The notes under the pieces: model-generated | Told to the model about the DNA's origin: nothing | What the model saw: the letters and a program-made list of their open reading frames with translations, nothing else | Databases searched by the model: none | From: Planotetraspora silvatica | GTDB lineage: Bacteria; Actinomycetota; Actinomycetes; Streptosporangiales; Streptosporangiaceae | Assembly (NCBI RefSeq): GCF_016863315.1 | Contig: NZ_BOOQ01000002.1 | Span: 496,001 to 560,000 of the forward strand | Direction of reading: 5' to 3' | DNA: 64,000 nucleotides | Part shown: positions 36,398 through 46,764 of the stretch, in pieces | How the letters are laid out: each line of letters starts with the position of its first letter | Position numbering within the stretch: position 1 is the stretch's first letter | Program-made: the position numbers and the translations under genes

Positions 36398-37108
36398 ATG
36401 AACGCGAGCCGTACCGCGAGAGAGCGGGTCAGGGCGGAGTTGATCCGGGAGATCACCGACATCGCGCGCCGCCACCTGGCGACGGACGGAGCCGGAGGAC
36501 TGTCGCTCCGCGCCGTCGCGCGGGACATGGGGATGGTCTCGTCGGCGATCTACCGGTACTTCCCGAGCCGCGACGATCTGCTGACGGCACTGATCATCGA
36601 TGGATACAACGCCATCGGCGAGGCCGTGGAGATCGCCGACACGGGATGCGCGCGGGACGACTTCACCGGGCGCTGGCTGGCCGTTTGCCATGCCGTACGG
36701 ACCTGGGCCCTGGACCACCCCCACGAGCACGCCCTGCTGTACGGCTCGCCGGTGCCGGGCTACCAGGCGCCCGAGGACACGATCGGACCGGCCACCCGGT
36801 ACACGGTGGTTTACGGGCGGATCATCTCGGAGGCCCACGTGGCCGGCCGCCTGACTCCGCCCGACATGTGCCCGGCACCTCCCGAGGTGTTGTCGTCCGA
36901 CGCCGAAGCGGTGCGACAGGTCATGCCCGGCGTCTCGGACGACGTGGTGGCGCGCGGGATCGTCGCCTGGACCGGACTGTTCGGGATGGTGAGCTTCGAG
37001 TTGTTCGGCCAGTTCAACAATGTGATCACCCACCGGCGAGAGCTCTTCGAGCACAACATGCTGTGCCTGGCCCACCTGATCGGCCTACCCCCCACCCCCG
37101 GCGCGTGA
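36398..37108 (+). CDS. TetR-family repressor (WHG-type C-terminal domain)
   Basis: A 236-residue protein with the N-terminal helix-turn-helix GLSLRAVARDMGMVSSAIYR YFPSRDDLL and a C-terminal domain of the WHG type. Its divergent neighbours are the DUF2568/SDR genes, and the two palindromes lie just 35-80 bp upstream of its ATG. Its stop codon is contributed by the first 53-bp repeat unit (37104), so the gene ends at the array boundary. Confidence 0.9.
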   Translation: MNASRTARERVRAELIREITDIARRHLATDGAGGLSLRAVARDMGMVSSAIYRYFPSRDDLLTALIIDGYNAIGEAVEIADTGCARDDFTGRWLAVCHAVRTWALDHPHEHALLYGSPVPGYQAPEDTIGPATRYTVVYGRIISEAHVAGRLTPPDMCPAPPEVLSSDAEAVRQVMPGVSDDVVARGIVAWTGLFGMVSFELFGQFNNVITHRRELFEHNMLCLAHLIGLPPTPGA

Positions 37109-37274
37109 TCATGCACAGGTTCGGGGGGCGCGCCCTGACCGGCGCATTCACCGTTCGTGATCATGCACACTTTCGGCGCGACATCGTCCCACCTGCGCAT
37201 ACACAAGCCGTGATCATGCACGAATTCGGCGGCACACCGCCTCACCTGCTTAAACGAGAGTCGTGATCATGCAA
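37104..37274 (+). repeat. 53-bp repeat array, forward orientation (3.2 units)
   Basis: Cores CGTGATCATGCAC start at 37104, 37156, 37209 and 37262; spacing is 52, 53 and 53 bp. Each full unit also carries TTCGG at offset 17-21 and a (G/C)ACC(N)GC block at offset 35-41; the rest varies. The fourth unit is cut after the core by a hairpin. The first unit provides the TGA stop of the TetR gene. The units read in the sense of that gene. 53 is not a multiple of three, so the array is not coding. Confidence 0.95.
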
Positions 37275-37310
37275 TGAAGGCGGCATCCCGATTACGGGGT
37301 GCCGCCTTCA
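37275..37310. terminator. Hairpin between the two oppositely oriented repeat arrays
   Basis: A 16-bp stem with one G-U pair (37275-37290 with 37295-37310) and a tetraloop ATTA. It starts directly after the core of the fourth forward repeat unit. It probably terminates both TetR (forward) and leuA (reverse) transcripts. Confidence 0.75.
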
Positions 37311-37370
37311 ACCGCTCCGTCACCACATCTCACGCGTCTGCCGTGCGCTCGTCTCCGCGAATCACCCATG

Positions 37371-37595
37371 CTGCATGATCACGAACGCCAACCGCGCCGG
37401 CCAGCGCGCATCTCCACGAATGCGTGCATGATCACGTCAGACATCGGTGCCGGTCAGCGCACACATCTCCGAACGCGTGCATGATCACGAACGGTGTGTG
37501 CGCTGGTCAAGCCCCACCCTCACGAACTTGTGCATGATCACGGCCGGTGTTCGGGCTGGTCAAAGGCCATGATCCCGAACCTGTGCATGATCACG
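37371..37595 (-). repeat. 53-bp repeat array, reverse orientation (5 units)
   Basis: Cores GTGCATGATCACG start at 37424, 37477, 37530 and 37583, with a diverged fifth at 37371. Spacing is exactly 53 bp throughout. Read on the minus strand each unit is the same as in the forward array, with TTCG at 17-21 and GACCNGC-type at 35-41. The fifth unit has a few extra bases before the TTCG. The units are in the sense of leuA, whose stop codon is 15 bp away. Nothing else lies between the two arrays apart from the hairpin. Confidence 0.95.
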
Positions 37596-37609
37596 CGGGA
37601 GGAGGGCGG

Positions 37610-39436
<1,827 letters not shown>

Positions 39437-39461
39437 TCACCGCGACGAGGGAGCCGACCTC

Positions 39462-39506
39462 TTACAGGCCCTCGACGCGGCGGATAAGAAGGAGCCCGCG
39501 CAGCAT
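39462..39506 (-). CDS. leuL: Leucine leader peptide upstream of leuA
   Basis: A 14-codon ORF, MLRGLLLIRRVEGL, with leucine at five of 14 positions, three of them in a row (CTC CTT CTT), plus Ile and Val. Its stop is 128 bp upstream of leuA. Leader peptides of this composition control actinobacterial leuA by attenuation: ribosome stalling at Leu codons when Leu-tRNA is scarce alters the downstream RNA fold. No strong SD precedes it. A 25-codon ORF with good SD (39517-39594) ends 11 bp before it. Confidence 0.75.
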   Translation of the reverse strand: MLRGLLLIRRVEGL

Positions 39507-39682
39507 GCCGCCGAGACTAGCAGACATCCGCACGCCGTCCGGACCGGGACCCCGGTCCCGCATCCTCGTCCGTCCCGCCCGTCCCACCGCTCACAGAGCC
39601 GCCTCCGCGAGATATTTATATACGCCCAAATGTTCTGATTACCTCGCACGCTAGGGTGACTCACAACGAAGGGGGTTGCGCC

Positions 39683-39928
39683 ATGAAGGACAACGAGATC
39701 CTTGATCAGATCGGTGAGCTCATCGACGAGGAGCACGCCCTGCGCCGCCGCCTGGCGGCAGGTGAGCTGAACTCCGACGACGAGCACACCAGGATTCGCG
39801 ATCTCGAGGAGTCGCTCGACCGCTGCTGGGATCTGCTGCGCCAGCGCCGGGCCCGCCGCGGCGTGGGCGAGGACCCCGACGACGCCGCCGCCCGCCCGGT
39901 CGGCGAGGTCGAGAACTACCTGCAGTAA
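39683..39928 (+). CDS. DUF2630 family protein
   Basis: The product is 81 residues from the ATG at 39683 (AAGGGGG upstream). The sequence is helical and charged (ILDQIGELIDEEHALRRRLA, DLEESLDRCWDLLRQRRARR) and ends in GEDPDDAAARPVGEVENYLQ. It is a full match to the DUF2630 family pattern, widely conserved in actinobacteria. Its function is unknown. It is short and probably monocistronic, divergent from leuA. Confidence 0.9.
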   Translation: MKDNEILDQIGELIDEEHALRRRLAAGELNSDDEHTRIRDLEESLDRCWDLLRQRRARRGVGEDPDDAAARPVGEVENYLQ

Positions 39929-40014
39929 ACCCCAAGCCGCCTCGACGTCCTCCGCCGTCTCACCAGCCGAAAAACACTCGCGCTCGCGGACGGCGGTGCG
40001 ATTGTCTTGATGGC

Positions 40015-40998
40015 ATGCAGATCGAGCGCCTCGACTTCGCCGTCCCCGACGATCGCATGTCCGGCCTCTACGCCGTCTACCGCGCCGATCTGAGGCGAGG
40101 GCCGGGAATGTCGTTGCGCCATTTCCGGGTCATGACCGAGCGCGGCTGGTCCGAGGAGCGCACCGAGGCCTGGGTGGCCCGTCTGGCGGGCGAGATCGTC
40201 GGCGGGTACGCCCTCCTCTATCCGCAGTCGGACAACACGCATCTGGCGCTGATCCGCACGTTGGCCGTCCATCCCGGCCACCGGCGCAACGGCGTGGGCA
40301 GTTCCCTGGTCACCCACGCGATCGGCCGGGCCAGAGCCGAGGGGCGGCGGATGATCGTCGCGGAGGCCGCCGTCGACCAGCCGGGCGCGCCGTTCGCCAA
40401 GGCCCACGGCTTCTCCCCCGCCACAACGGAGGCGCGGCGGGTGCTCGACCTGCGCACGGCCGACTGGTCCGGTTTCGAGCTCATGCGAGGCGACGCGGTA
40501 CGGCACGCGCGTGACTACTCGATCGAACGCTGGGCCGGCCCGGTGGGCGAAGAACAACTCGGCGACATGGCGGCACTCATGATCGGCATGAACGACGAGC
40601 CCCTCGGCGATCTGGACATCGAGGACCAGCGCTGGGATCCCGCCCGAGTCCGGGCGAACGATCAGGTGATGGCAGCGGCGGGACTCAGGGCGTACACGAT
40701 GGTCGCGCGGCACGCGGCGACCGGCGAGCCCGCCGGATTCACCCGGATCGCCGTCGACGCCCATGAGCCGGAGGGGTGGGCCCGGCAGCACGACACAAGT
40801 GTCCTGCGCCCCCATCGGGGCCGGCGGCTCGGTCTCATCCTGAAACTCGCCAACCTCGCCTGGTTCCACGCCTGCGAGCCGTCCGTCGAGCGGGTGGTGA
40901 CGTGGAACTCGACGTCGAACAGTCACATGCTCGCCATCAACGAGAAGATGGGCTACCAGGTGCTCGACGTGTGGAACGAGTGGCAGTTGCACATCTGA
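40015..40998 (+). CDS. Two-domain GNAT N-acetyltransferase
   Basis: A 327-residue protein with a clear first GNAT domain (LIRTLAVHPGHRRNGVGSSL, with the R/Q-x-x-G-x-G/A acetyl-CoA loop) and a second, weaker one (TSVLRPHRGRRLGLILKLA and NSHMLAINEKMGY). Tandem GNAT proteins of this kind include mycothiol synthase and aminoglycoside or peptide acetyltransferases. The substrate cannot be named here. It is monocistronic, between the DUF2630 gene and a convergent ABC gene. Confidence 0.85.
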   Translation: MQIERLDFAVPDDRMSGLYAVYRADLRRGPGMSLRHFRVMTERGWSEERTEAWVARLAGEIVGGYALLYPQSDNTHLALIRTLAVHPGHRRNGVGSSLVTHAIGRARAEGRRMIVAEAAVDQPGAPFAKAHGFSPATTEARRVLDLRTADWSGFELMRGDAVRHARDYSIERWAGPVGEEQLGDMAALMIGMNDEPLGDLDIEDQRWDPARVRANDQVMAAAGLRAYTMVARHAATGEPAGFTRIAVDAHEPEGWARQHDTSVLRPHRGRRLGLILKLANLAWFHACEPSVERVVTWNSTSNSHMLAINEKMGYQVLDVWNEWQLHI

Positions 40999-41195
40999 GC
41001 CCGGACACGGCCCGGCGGCGATGAGGAAGCGAATCGGCCATGCTCAAGGCCAGGTCCACAGGACTTCTTGATCGAGCAGTCCCGGCGAGGCCGAAGGCGT
41101 TCAGGCATACGATCGCTTCCTCCCTTCGACCATAACCCGGACGACGCCCCGAACCACCGACGACCCCGTACGGCCGGCATCGGCCGGGCTTCGAT

Positions 41196-41888
41196 TCAGA
41201 CCGCGAGCAGGCGGTGGACGTCCTCTCCCCTGAGCTCTTCCGCGGTGCCGGAACGGACCACCCTGCCGGCGTCGAGGATCACGAAGTCGTCGGCCAGGCG
41301 GAGCGCGAGGTCGAGGTACTGCTCCACGAGCAACATGGCGAGCCCGGAGGCGTGCAGCCGCTCGATCGCGTCCTCGATCTCGATGATGATCGACGGCTGG
41401 ATGCCCTCGGTCGGCTCGTCCAGGATCAGCAGCCGGGGCCGTGTCACCAGGGCTCTGGCCATCGCGAGTTGTCGCTGCCGCCCGCCCGAGAGGAAGCCGG
41501 CCGGCCTCTTCAGCAGCGGCTTGAGCCGGGGGAAGACCTCCAGCGCGTCGTCGACCGCCGTCGCGTCCTTGTGCGGCGAGGCCTCCAGCGTGACCATCAG
41601 GTTCCCCATCACGCTGAGCTGGGGGAAGGCGTCGTGGCCCTGGGGCACGTAGCCCATGCCGAGCCGTACGCGCTCGTCCGGCCTGAGGCCGGTCACCGGC
41701 CCGCCCTCGAAGGTCACCGATCCGCCCGTCGCCGGGACGACCCCCATGATGGTGTTGAGCAGGGTCGTCTTGCCCACGCCGTTGCGGCCCATCACGCAGG
41801 TCAGCCGGCCGTCGCCGACCTCCACGGAGACCCCGGAGAGCACCCGCGCCCCGCCGTACCCGGCCTCGAGTCCCTCAACGGACAACAT
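41196..41888 (-). CDS. urtE: Urea/branched-chain ABC transporter ATPase (UrtE-like), orphan
   Basis: The product is 230 residues from the ATG at 41888 (GAGGAGG upstream). GRNGVGKTTLLNTIMGVV (Walker A), YVPQGHDAFPQLSVMGNL, LSGGRQRQLAMARAL and ILDEPTEGIQP match UrtE closely. UrtE is one of two ATPases of the urea importer. No UrtABCD genes lie nearby; instead a 670-bp gene-free stretch separates it from ureA on the opposite strand. Either the rest of the importer is elsewhere, or it was lost by rearrangement. Confidence 0.85.
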   Translation of the reverse strand: MLSVEGLEAGYGGARVLSGVSVEVGDGRLTCVMGRNGVGKTTLLNTIMGVVPATGGSVTFEGGPVTGLRPDERVRLGMGYVPQGHDAFPQLSVMGNLMVTLEASPHKDATAVDDALEVFPRLKPLLKRPAGFLSGGRQRQLAMARALVTRPRLLILDEPTEGIQPSIIIEIEDAIERLHASGLAMLLVEQYLDLALRLADDFVILDAGRVVRSGTAEELRGEDVHRLLAV

Positions 41889-42558
41889 CATCGGCCTCCT
41901 CGCGCGCTTGTCCCAGATGAATCTCCTGTACCCGCGGATCCGGCCTGACCCGCTCGACCGTCCCGTACGGCGAGCAGGAGCCGTCCGTACCTGCTGCGCA
42001 GGAGTCGCCGCGGACCCATCCGCGTGAATATATAGGCACATATGTACGCACACCGATATAGAGGGCGCCGAGTGTGCAAAACGGCATCCGGGCCGGCCTC
42101 GGCGATTTCGTCTTGATGATTTCGCCGGCCGTTCCGGGGAACACGTGGTCGCCACCGACCGGGAACGGTTTCCTATTTCCCTGTTCCTTGAGATAGTCGA
42201 GGCCGGGCATGATCTGCGGGTGCTCGGTCAGGCCTGAGGAGAAACGCACAGCGAGCCTTCCAGGCCTTCGTACTGCAATGCCGCCCTTGGGGGGTGGACG
42301 ATTCTCCTGCACAGCCGGCGAACCCCATCGCCGGAATCGCGGCAGACGACTCCGCCCCGACAGGCCGAATTGCGCAATTACTCCTTCTTGCCGATACGGC
42401 CCCCACGCCGACCCGTCTACGGCCACGGTGATACCGTGAGATTTCTCGAAAACCTCCGGAAAGTTAACAACTCATTAGCCGACGCTCCCGCCGAACTCGA
42501 TACACGCTGGAAATGAACAGGTAACGCGGGGGAAACGGCGATTATCTATCGTCCCGCC
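41889..42558. other. 670-bp region without a recognisable gene
   Basis: No supportable ORF was found; minus-strand frames that are open do not resemble proteins. The region contains AT-rich stretches (around 42028-42060, and from 42436 to the ureA start) in contrast with its neighbours. It probably holds the ureA promoter and the remains of earlier rearrangement at the urtE side. Confidence 0.5.
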
Positions 42559-42861
42559 ATGCGGCTCACTCCACACGAACAGGAACGCCTGCTCATTCAC
42601 GTCGCGGCCGGCGTGGCCCGCGACCGTAAGGAACGGGGTCTGCGCCTCAACCACCCCGAGGCGACCGCGATGATCGCGTCCTTTCTGCTGGAGGGTGCGC
42701 GTGACGGCAGGAGCGTGGCCGACCTCATGGACGCGGGCCGCAAGGTGCTCCGCCGCGACGACGTCATGGACGGTGTGCCCGAGATGCTCGACTCCGTCCA
42801 GATCGAGGCCACGTTCCCCGACGGCACCAAGCTCGTCACCGTTCACAACCCGATCACATGA
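42559..42861 (+). CDS. ureA: Urease subunit gamma
   Basis: A 100-residue UreA ([52 protein letters not shown]), full length. It is the smallest of the three structural chains of the nickel urease that splits urea to ammonia and carbamate. It starts the ureABCFGD operon; ureB begins 97 bp later. The upstream region is AT-rich with a GAGATTTCTC palindrome at about 42436. Confidence 0.97.
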   Translation: MRLTPHEQERLLIHVAAGVARDRKERGLRLNHPEATAMIASFLLEGARDGRSVADLMDAGRKVLRRDDVMDGVPEMLDSVQIEATFPDGTKLVTVHNPIT

Positions 42862-42958
42862 GCACGAGCGCCGCGCGCGGCGGCACGGTTGCGGGGCACA
42901 TCGCCACAGGCCGGGGTCGCCCGGCGAGAGCCGTACCGCACGGAGAGGGAGGCGGCCG

Positions 42959-43303
42959 ATGAGCGGCGCGAGCACACCCGGCACACCCGGCGAGATCGTG
43001 TACGGCGAGGCGCCCGTCCCGCTGAACCCGGGCAGGGAACGCGTGACCGTCCGGGTGGTCAACACGGCCGACCGGCCCATCCAGGTCGGCTCCCACTATC
43101 ACTTCGCGGCGGCCAACCCGGGCCTGGAGTTCGACCGGCAGGCGGCGTGGGGCACGCGCCTGGACGTCCCCGCCGGCACCGCGATCAGGTTCGAGCCGGG
43201 CGTCGAGCGCGACGTCACGCTGGTGCCGATCGCCGGGAACCGCATCGTTCCCGGGCTGCGCTCCGAGTGGGCCGGCCCGCTGGACGGCGGCGCCCGTGCC
43301 TGA
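42959..43303 (+). CDS. ureB: Urease subunit beta
   Basis: A 114-residue beta chain from the ATG at 42959 (GGGAGG upstream). It contains [20 protein letters not shown] and [18 protein letters not shown] plus GTAIRFEPG, all family hallmarks. Compared with typical beta chains of about 105, it has a short N-terminal addition (SGASTPGTP). It overlaps ureC by 8 bp. Confidence 0.96.
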   Translation: MSGASTPGTPGEIVYGEAPVPLNPGRERVTVRVVNTADRPIQVGSHYHFAAANPGLEFDRQAAWGTRLDVPAGTAIRFEPGVERDVTLVPIAGNRIVPGLRSEWAGPLDGGARA

Positions 43304-45020
43304 CATCGAGCGGTCGCGTTACGCGGCCCTGTACGGCCCGACCACGGGCGATCGGGTGAGGCTGGCCGACACCGACCTGTTCATCGAGGTCACGGAAGAT
43401 CTGTCGATGGGCCCTTCGGGGGCGGGCGACGAGGTGGTCTTCGGCGGCGGCAAGGTCATCCGCGAGTCGATGGGCCAGGCCCGCACGACCCGTGCCGACG
43501 GCGCGCCCGACCTCGTGATCACCGGGGCGGTGATCCTCGACCACTGGGGCGTCGTCAAGGCCGACATCGGCGTGCGCGACGGGCGGATCGTCGCCATCGG
43601 CAAGGCGGGAAATCCCGACACGATGGACGGCGTGCACCCCAGCCTGGTCATCGGACCGTCGACCGAGATCCTCGCGGGCAACGGAAAGATCATCACAGCC
43701 GGGGCCGTGGACTCCCACGTCCATCTCATCGCCCCGCAGATCCTCGACGAGGCCCTCGCCTCCGGCATCACCACGATCATCGGTGGCGGCACCGGTCCGG
43801 CCGAGGGCACCAAGGCGACCACGGTGACCGGGACGTGGTACCTCGCCCGGATGCTGGAGTCGCTGGACTCGTATCCGATCAACGTGGCACTGCTCGGCAA
43901 GGGCAACACGGTCAGCACCGAGGGCCTGCTGGAACAACTGCGCGCCGGAGCCTCCGGGTTCAAGCTGCACGAGGACTGGGGCACCACTCCGGCGGCGATC
44001 GACGCCTGCCTGAGCGTCTGCGACGCCACCGGCGTGCAGGTGGCCATCCACACGGACACCCTGAATGAGGCGGGGTTCGTCGAGTCGACGCTGAAGGCCA
44101 TCGGCGGCCGGGTCGTCCACGCCTACCACACCGAGGGCGCGGGAGGCGGGCACGCCCCGGACATCATCAAGGTCGCCTCCCACGCCAACGTGCTGCCCTC
44201 CTCCACCAACCCCACGCGGCCGCACACGGTCAACACCCACCACGAGCATCTCGACATGCTCATGGTCTGCCACCACCTGAACCCGTCGATCCCCGAGGAT
44301 CTGGCGTTCGCCGAGTCGCGCATCCGGCCCACCACGATGGCGGCCGAGGACGTGCTCCACGACATCGGCGCGATCTCCATGATCGGCTCGGACTCGCAGG
44401 CGATGGGCCGGGTCGGCGAGACGATCATCCGTACCTGGCAGACCGCGCACGTCATGAAGGCACGGCGTGGCACACTGGGCGGCGAACCGGGCAATCCGGC
44501 GGACAATCTCCGCGCTCGCCGCTACATCGCGAAATATACGATCAATCCGGCTATCGCCCATGGGCTGGACGCCGAGGTCGGCTCGGTCGAGGTCGGCAAG
44601 CTGGCGGATCTCGTGCTCTGGAGCCCCGCCTTCTTCGGTGTGAAGCCCGACCTGGTCGTCAAGGGCGGCGTGATCGCCTACGCCCAGATGGGCGACGCGA
44701 ACGCCTCCATCCCGACCCCGCAGCCGGTCCTCCCCCGGCCGATGTTCGGGGCGGCCCCGGCCACGGCGGCCGCGACGTCCCTGCACTTCGTGGCGCCCCT
44801 GGCCATCGAGGACGGGCTGGCCGACCGCCTGGCCGTACGACGCCGGCTGGTGCCGGTCGCCGACGTGCGGAGCCGGCACAAGGACTCCATGCCCCTCAAC
44901 GGCGCCCTGCCGGCGATCGAGGTGGATGCCGACACGTTCACCGTCCGCATCGACGGTGAGCCGATCGAGCCTGCCCCCGCCGAGCGGCTGCCGATGGCGC
45001 AGCTCTACTTCCTCTTCTGA
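43296..45020 (+). CDS. ureC: Urease subunit alpha (catalytic)
   Basis: A 574-residue alpha chain. Metal and active-site residues are all visible: HVHLIAPQ (nickel His pair), GFKLHEDWG (carbamylated Lys, about 223), [26 protein letters not shown] and the flap [20 protein letters not shown] (Cys about 325). Length and motifs match an active nickel urease. It starts at GTG inside the end of ureB and is followed by ureF. Confidence 0.98.
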   Translation: MPDIERSRYAALYGPTTGDRVRLADTDLFIEVTEDLSMGPSGAGDEVVFGGGKVIRESMGQARTTRADGAPDLVITGAVILDHWGVVKADIGVRDGRIVAIGKAGNPDTMDGVHPSLVIGPSTEILAGNGKIITAGAVDSHVHLIAPQILDEALASGITTIIGGGTGPAEGTKATTVTGTWYLARMLESLDSYPINVALLGKGNTVSTEGLLEQLRAGASGFKLHEDWGTTPAAIDACLSVCDATGVQVAIHTDTLNEAGFVESTLKAIGGRVVHAYHTEGAGGGHAPDIIKVASHANVLPSSTNPTRPHTVNTHHEHLDMLMVCHHLNPSIPEDLAFAESRIRPTTMAAEDVLHDIGAISMIGSDSQAMGRVGETIIRTWQTAHVMKARRGTLGGEPGNPADNLRARRYIAKYTINPAIAHGLDAEVGSVEVGKLADLVLWSPAFFGVKPDLVVKGGVIAYAQMGDANASIPTPQPVLPRPMFGAAPATAAATSLHFVAPLAIEDGLADRLAVRRRLVPVADVRSRHKDSMPLNGALPAIEVDADTFTVRIDGEPIEPAPAERLPMAQLYFLF

Positions 45021-45075
45021 GCCGACAGGGGGCTGGGGGATGCGCCAGGACATCGGGGACGGAAGGGGAGACGGG

Positions 45076-45990
45076 ATGCGCGACAAGCCGACCGGCGACG
45101 CGGCGTTGCTGCTGCTGGCCGACTCGCGGCTTCCCGCGGGCGGCCACGCCCACTCGGGCGGCGCCGAAGAAGCGGTGCGGCTCGGCACGATCACCGGCCC
45201 GGAGGACCTGGCGCGGTTCCTCCGTGGCCGGCTGGCCACCGCGGGGCTGGTCACCGCGGCACTGGCGGCCGCCGCCTGCGAGCTCGCCACCGCCACCGCG
45301 GACCACCCCGCCGGGCCGTACGGCCAAGCCGACGGCGACGGGAATCCACCGGACGCGGGAACGGGCGCGGGAACGGGCGCCGATCCGGCCCACCCCTGGC
45401 GGCGACTCGACGCCGAGGCCGACGCGAGGACCGCCTCACCCGCCCAGCGCGAGGCGAGCCGGGTCCAGGGACGGCTGCTCCTCCGCACCGCCCGCAGGAT
45501 CTGGCCGTCGACCGTGCTCGACACGCTGGCGCGAGCCGTACCGGAAGGCGCACACCATCCCATCGCCCTGGGAGCGGCGGCCGCCTCGGCGGGCTGCGAC
45601 CCCTACCAGGCGGCCATGGCGGCGGCGTACATCTCGGTGACGGGCCCGGCAACGGCCGCGGTGCGGCTGCTCGGGCTCGACCCGGTGACCGTGCACCGGC
45701 TGCTCGCCGACCTCGCCCCGGCACTGAACGACGCCGCCCACGCCGCCTGCGCGTCGCTCATCGACGACGTCGTGCCCAACGGCCCAGCCCAGAACGGCGC
45801 AATCCAGAACGGCGCAACCCACGACGGAATAGCACAGAACAGCGCAATCCAAAACGGCGCCCCGGCGAACGGCGCGGCCGCGAAGGCCCGGGGATCGGGA
45901 TGGCCCGCTCTGCCCGGCCACACCGCCCCGGCGCTGGACCTGCTCGCCGAAGGCCATCTCAACAACCCGATGAAACTCTTCGTCTCCTGA
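45076..45990 (+). CDS. ureF: Urease accessory protein UreF, with repetitive inserts
   Basis: The product is 304 residues from the ATG at 45076 (GGAAGGGGAG upstream); an ATG at 45040 is possible. UreF is a GTPase-activating chaperone that gates nickel delivery by UreG. Family motifs are [19 protein letters not shown] and SGCDPYQA-type [15 protein letters not shown]. It is longer than the usual 225 residues because of an Ala/Gly/Asp insert around residues 75-115 and an NGA-repeat insert ([18 protein letters not shown]) around 240-270. Both look like slippage-prone low-complexity loops. Confidence 0.92.
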   Translation: MRDKPTGDAALLLLADSRLPAGGHAHSGGAEEAVRLGTITGPEDLARFLRGRLATAGLVTAALAAAACELATATADHPAGPYGQADGDGNPPDAGTGAGTGADPAHPWRRLDAEADARTASPAQREASRVQGRLLLRTARRIWPSTVLDTLARAVPEGAHHPIALGAAAASAGCDPYQAAMAAAYISVTGPATAAVRLLGLDPVTVHRLLADLAPALNDAAHAACASLIDDVVPNGPAQNGAIQNGATHDGIAQNSAIQNGAPANGAAAKARGSGWPALPGHTAPALDLLAEGHLNNPMKLFVS

Positions 45991-46060
45991 CGAGGTCATC
46001 TCCAGCCGAGAAACGACACCCCAGCCGCCATCAGATCGAAAGCCGAAGGACGGGCCACAT

Positions 46061-46759
46061 ATGGGCGCTCAGCACGACGACCTCCACGACGCGGCCGACC
46101 CGCACGGGCGCGCGCTGCGCCTCGGCATCGGCGGACCCGTCGGAAGCGGCAAGACCGCCCTGGTGGCGGCACTGTGCAGGAGTCTCGGCCCGTCGATGCG
46201 CCTGGGGGTGGTGACCAACGACATCTACACGACCGAGGACGCCGAGTTCCTCCGCCGTGCGGGTGTCCTCGACCCCGAGCGGATCCTCGCCGTGCAGACC
46301 GGCTGCTGCCCGCACACGGCGATCCGCGACGACATCGCCGCCAACCTCGACGCGGTGGAGACGCTGGAGGAGCGCTTCGGCCCCCTCGACCTCGTGATCG
46401 TCGAGAGCGGCGGCGACAACCTGACGGCGACCTTCAGCCGGGGCCTGGCCGACCGGCAGATCTTCGTGCTCGACGTCTCGGGCGGCGACAAGGTGCCCCG
46501 CAAGGGCGGCCCCGGCGTCACCATGGCCGACCTCCTGGTGGTCAACAAGACCGACCTCGCCCCGCTCGTCGGGGCCGACCTGACCGTGATGTCGCGCGAC
46601 GCCGCGGCCGTGCGGGACGGCAGGCCGGTGTTGTTCACCTCTCTCAGGGAGGACCGCAGCGCCCACTCCGTCGCCGAATGGGTGACCAGCCTGGTGAACA
46701 CCTGGAAGCACGCCAACGCCCACGACCACGAGCGCACGACCCCGACGACGGCCGCCTGA
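46061..46759 (+). CDS. ureG: Urease accessory GTPase UreG
   Basis: A 232-residue SIMIBI GTPase: [18 protein letters not shown] (P-loop), [26 protein letters not shown] (CPH metal site), [26 protein letters not shown]. It delivers nickel to apo-urease with UreD and UreF. It is followed by ureD after 5 bp. Confidence 0.98.
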   Translation: MGAQHDDLHDAADPHGRALRLGIGGPVGSGKTALVAALCRSLGPSMRLGVVTNDIYTTEDAEFLRRAGVLDPERILAVQTGCCPHTAIRDDIAANLDAVETLEERFGPLDLVIVESGGDNLTATFSRGLADRQIFVLDVSGGDKVPRKGGPGVTMADLLVVNKTDLAPLVGADLTVMSRDAAAVRDGRPVLFTSLREDRSAHSVAEWVTSLVNTWKHANAHDHERTTPTTAA

Positions 46760-46764
46760 GCGCC

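Noticed and set aside
37104-37595. CRISPR array
   Set aside because: The repeats are not identical over 25-40 bp; the spacers between cores are themselves partly conserved and no cas gene is near. The two arrays face each other.
41875-42426. 183-codon minus-strand ORF before ureA
   Set aside because: No RBS, no recognisable domain and it overlaps the start of the urtE gene.
43215-45563. 782-codon frame antisense to ureC
   Set aside because: Antisense open frame typical of high-GC DNA; ureC is complete on the plus strand.
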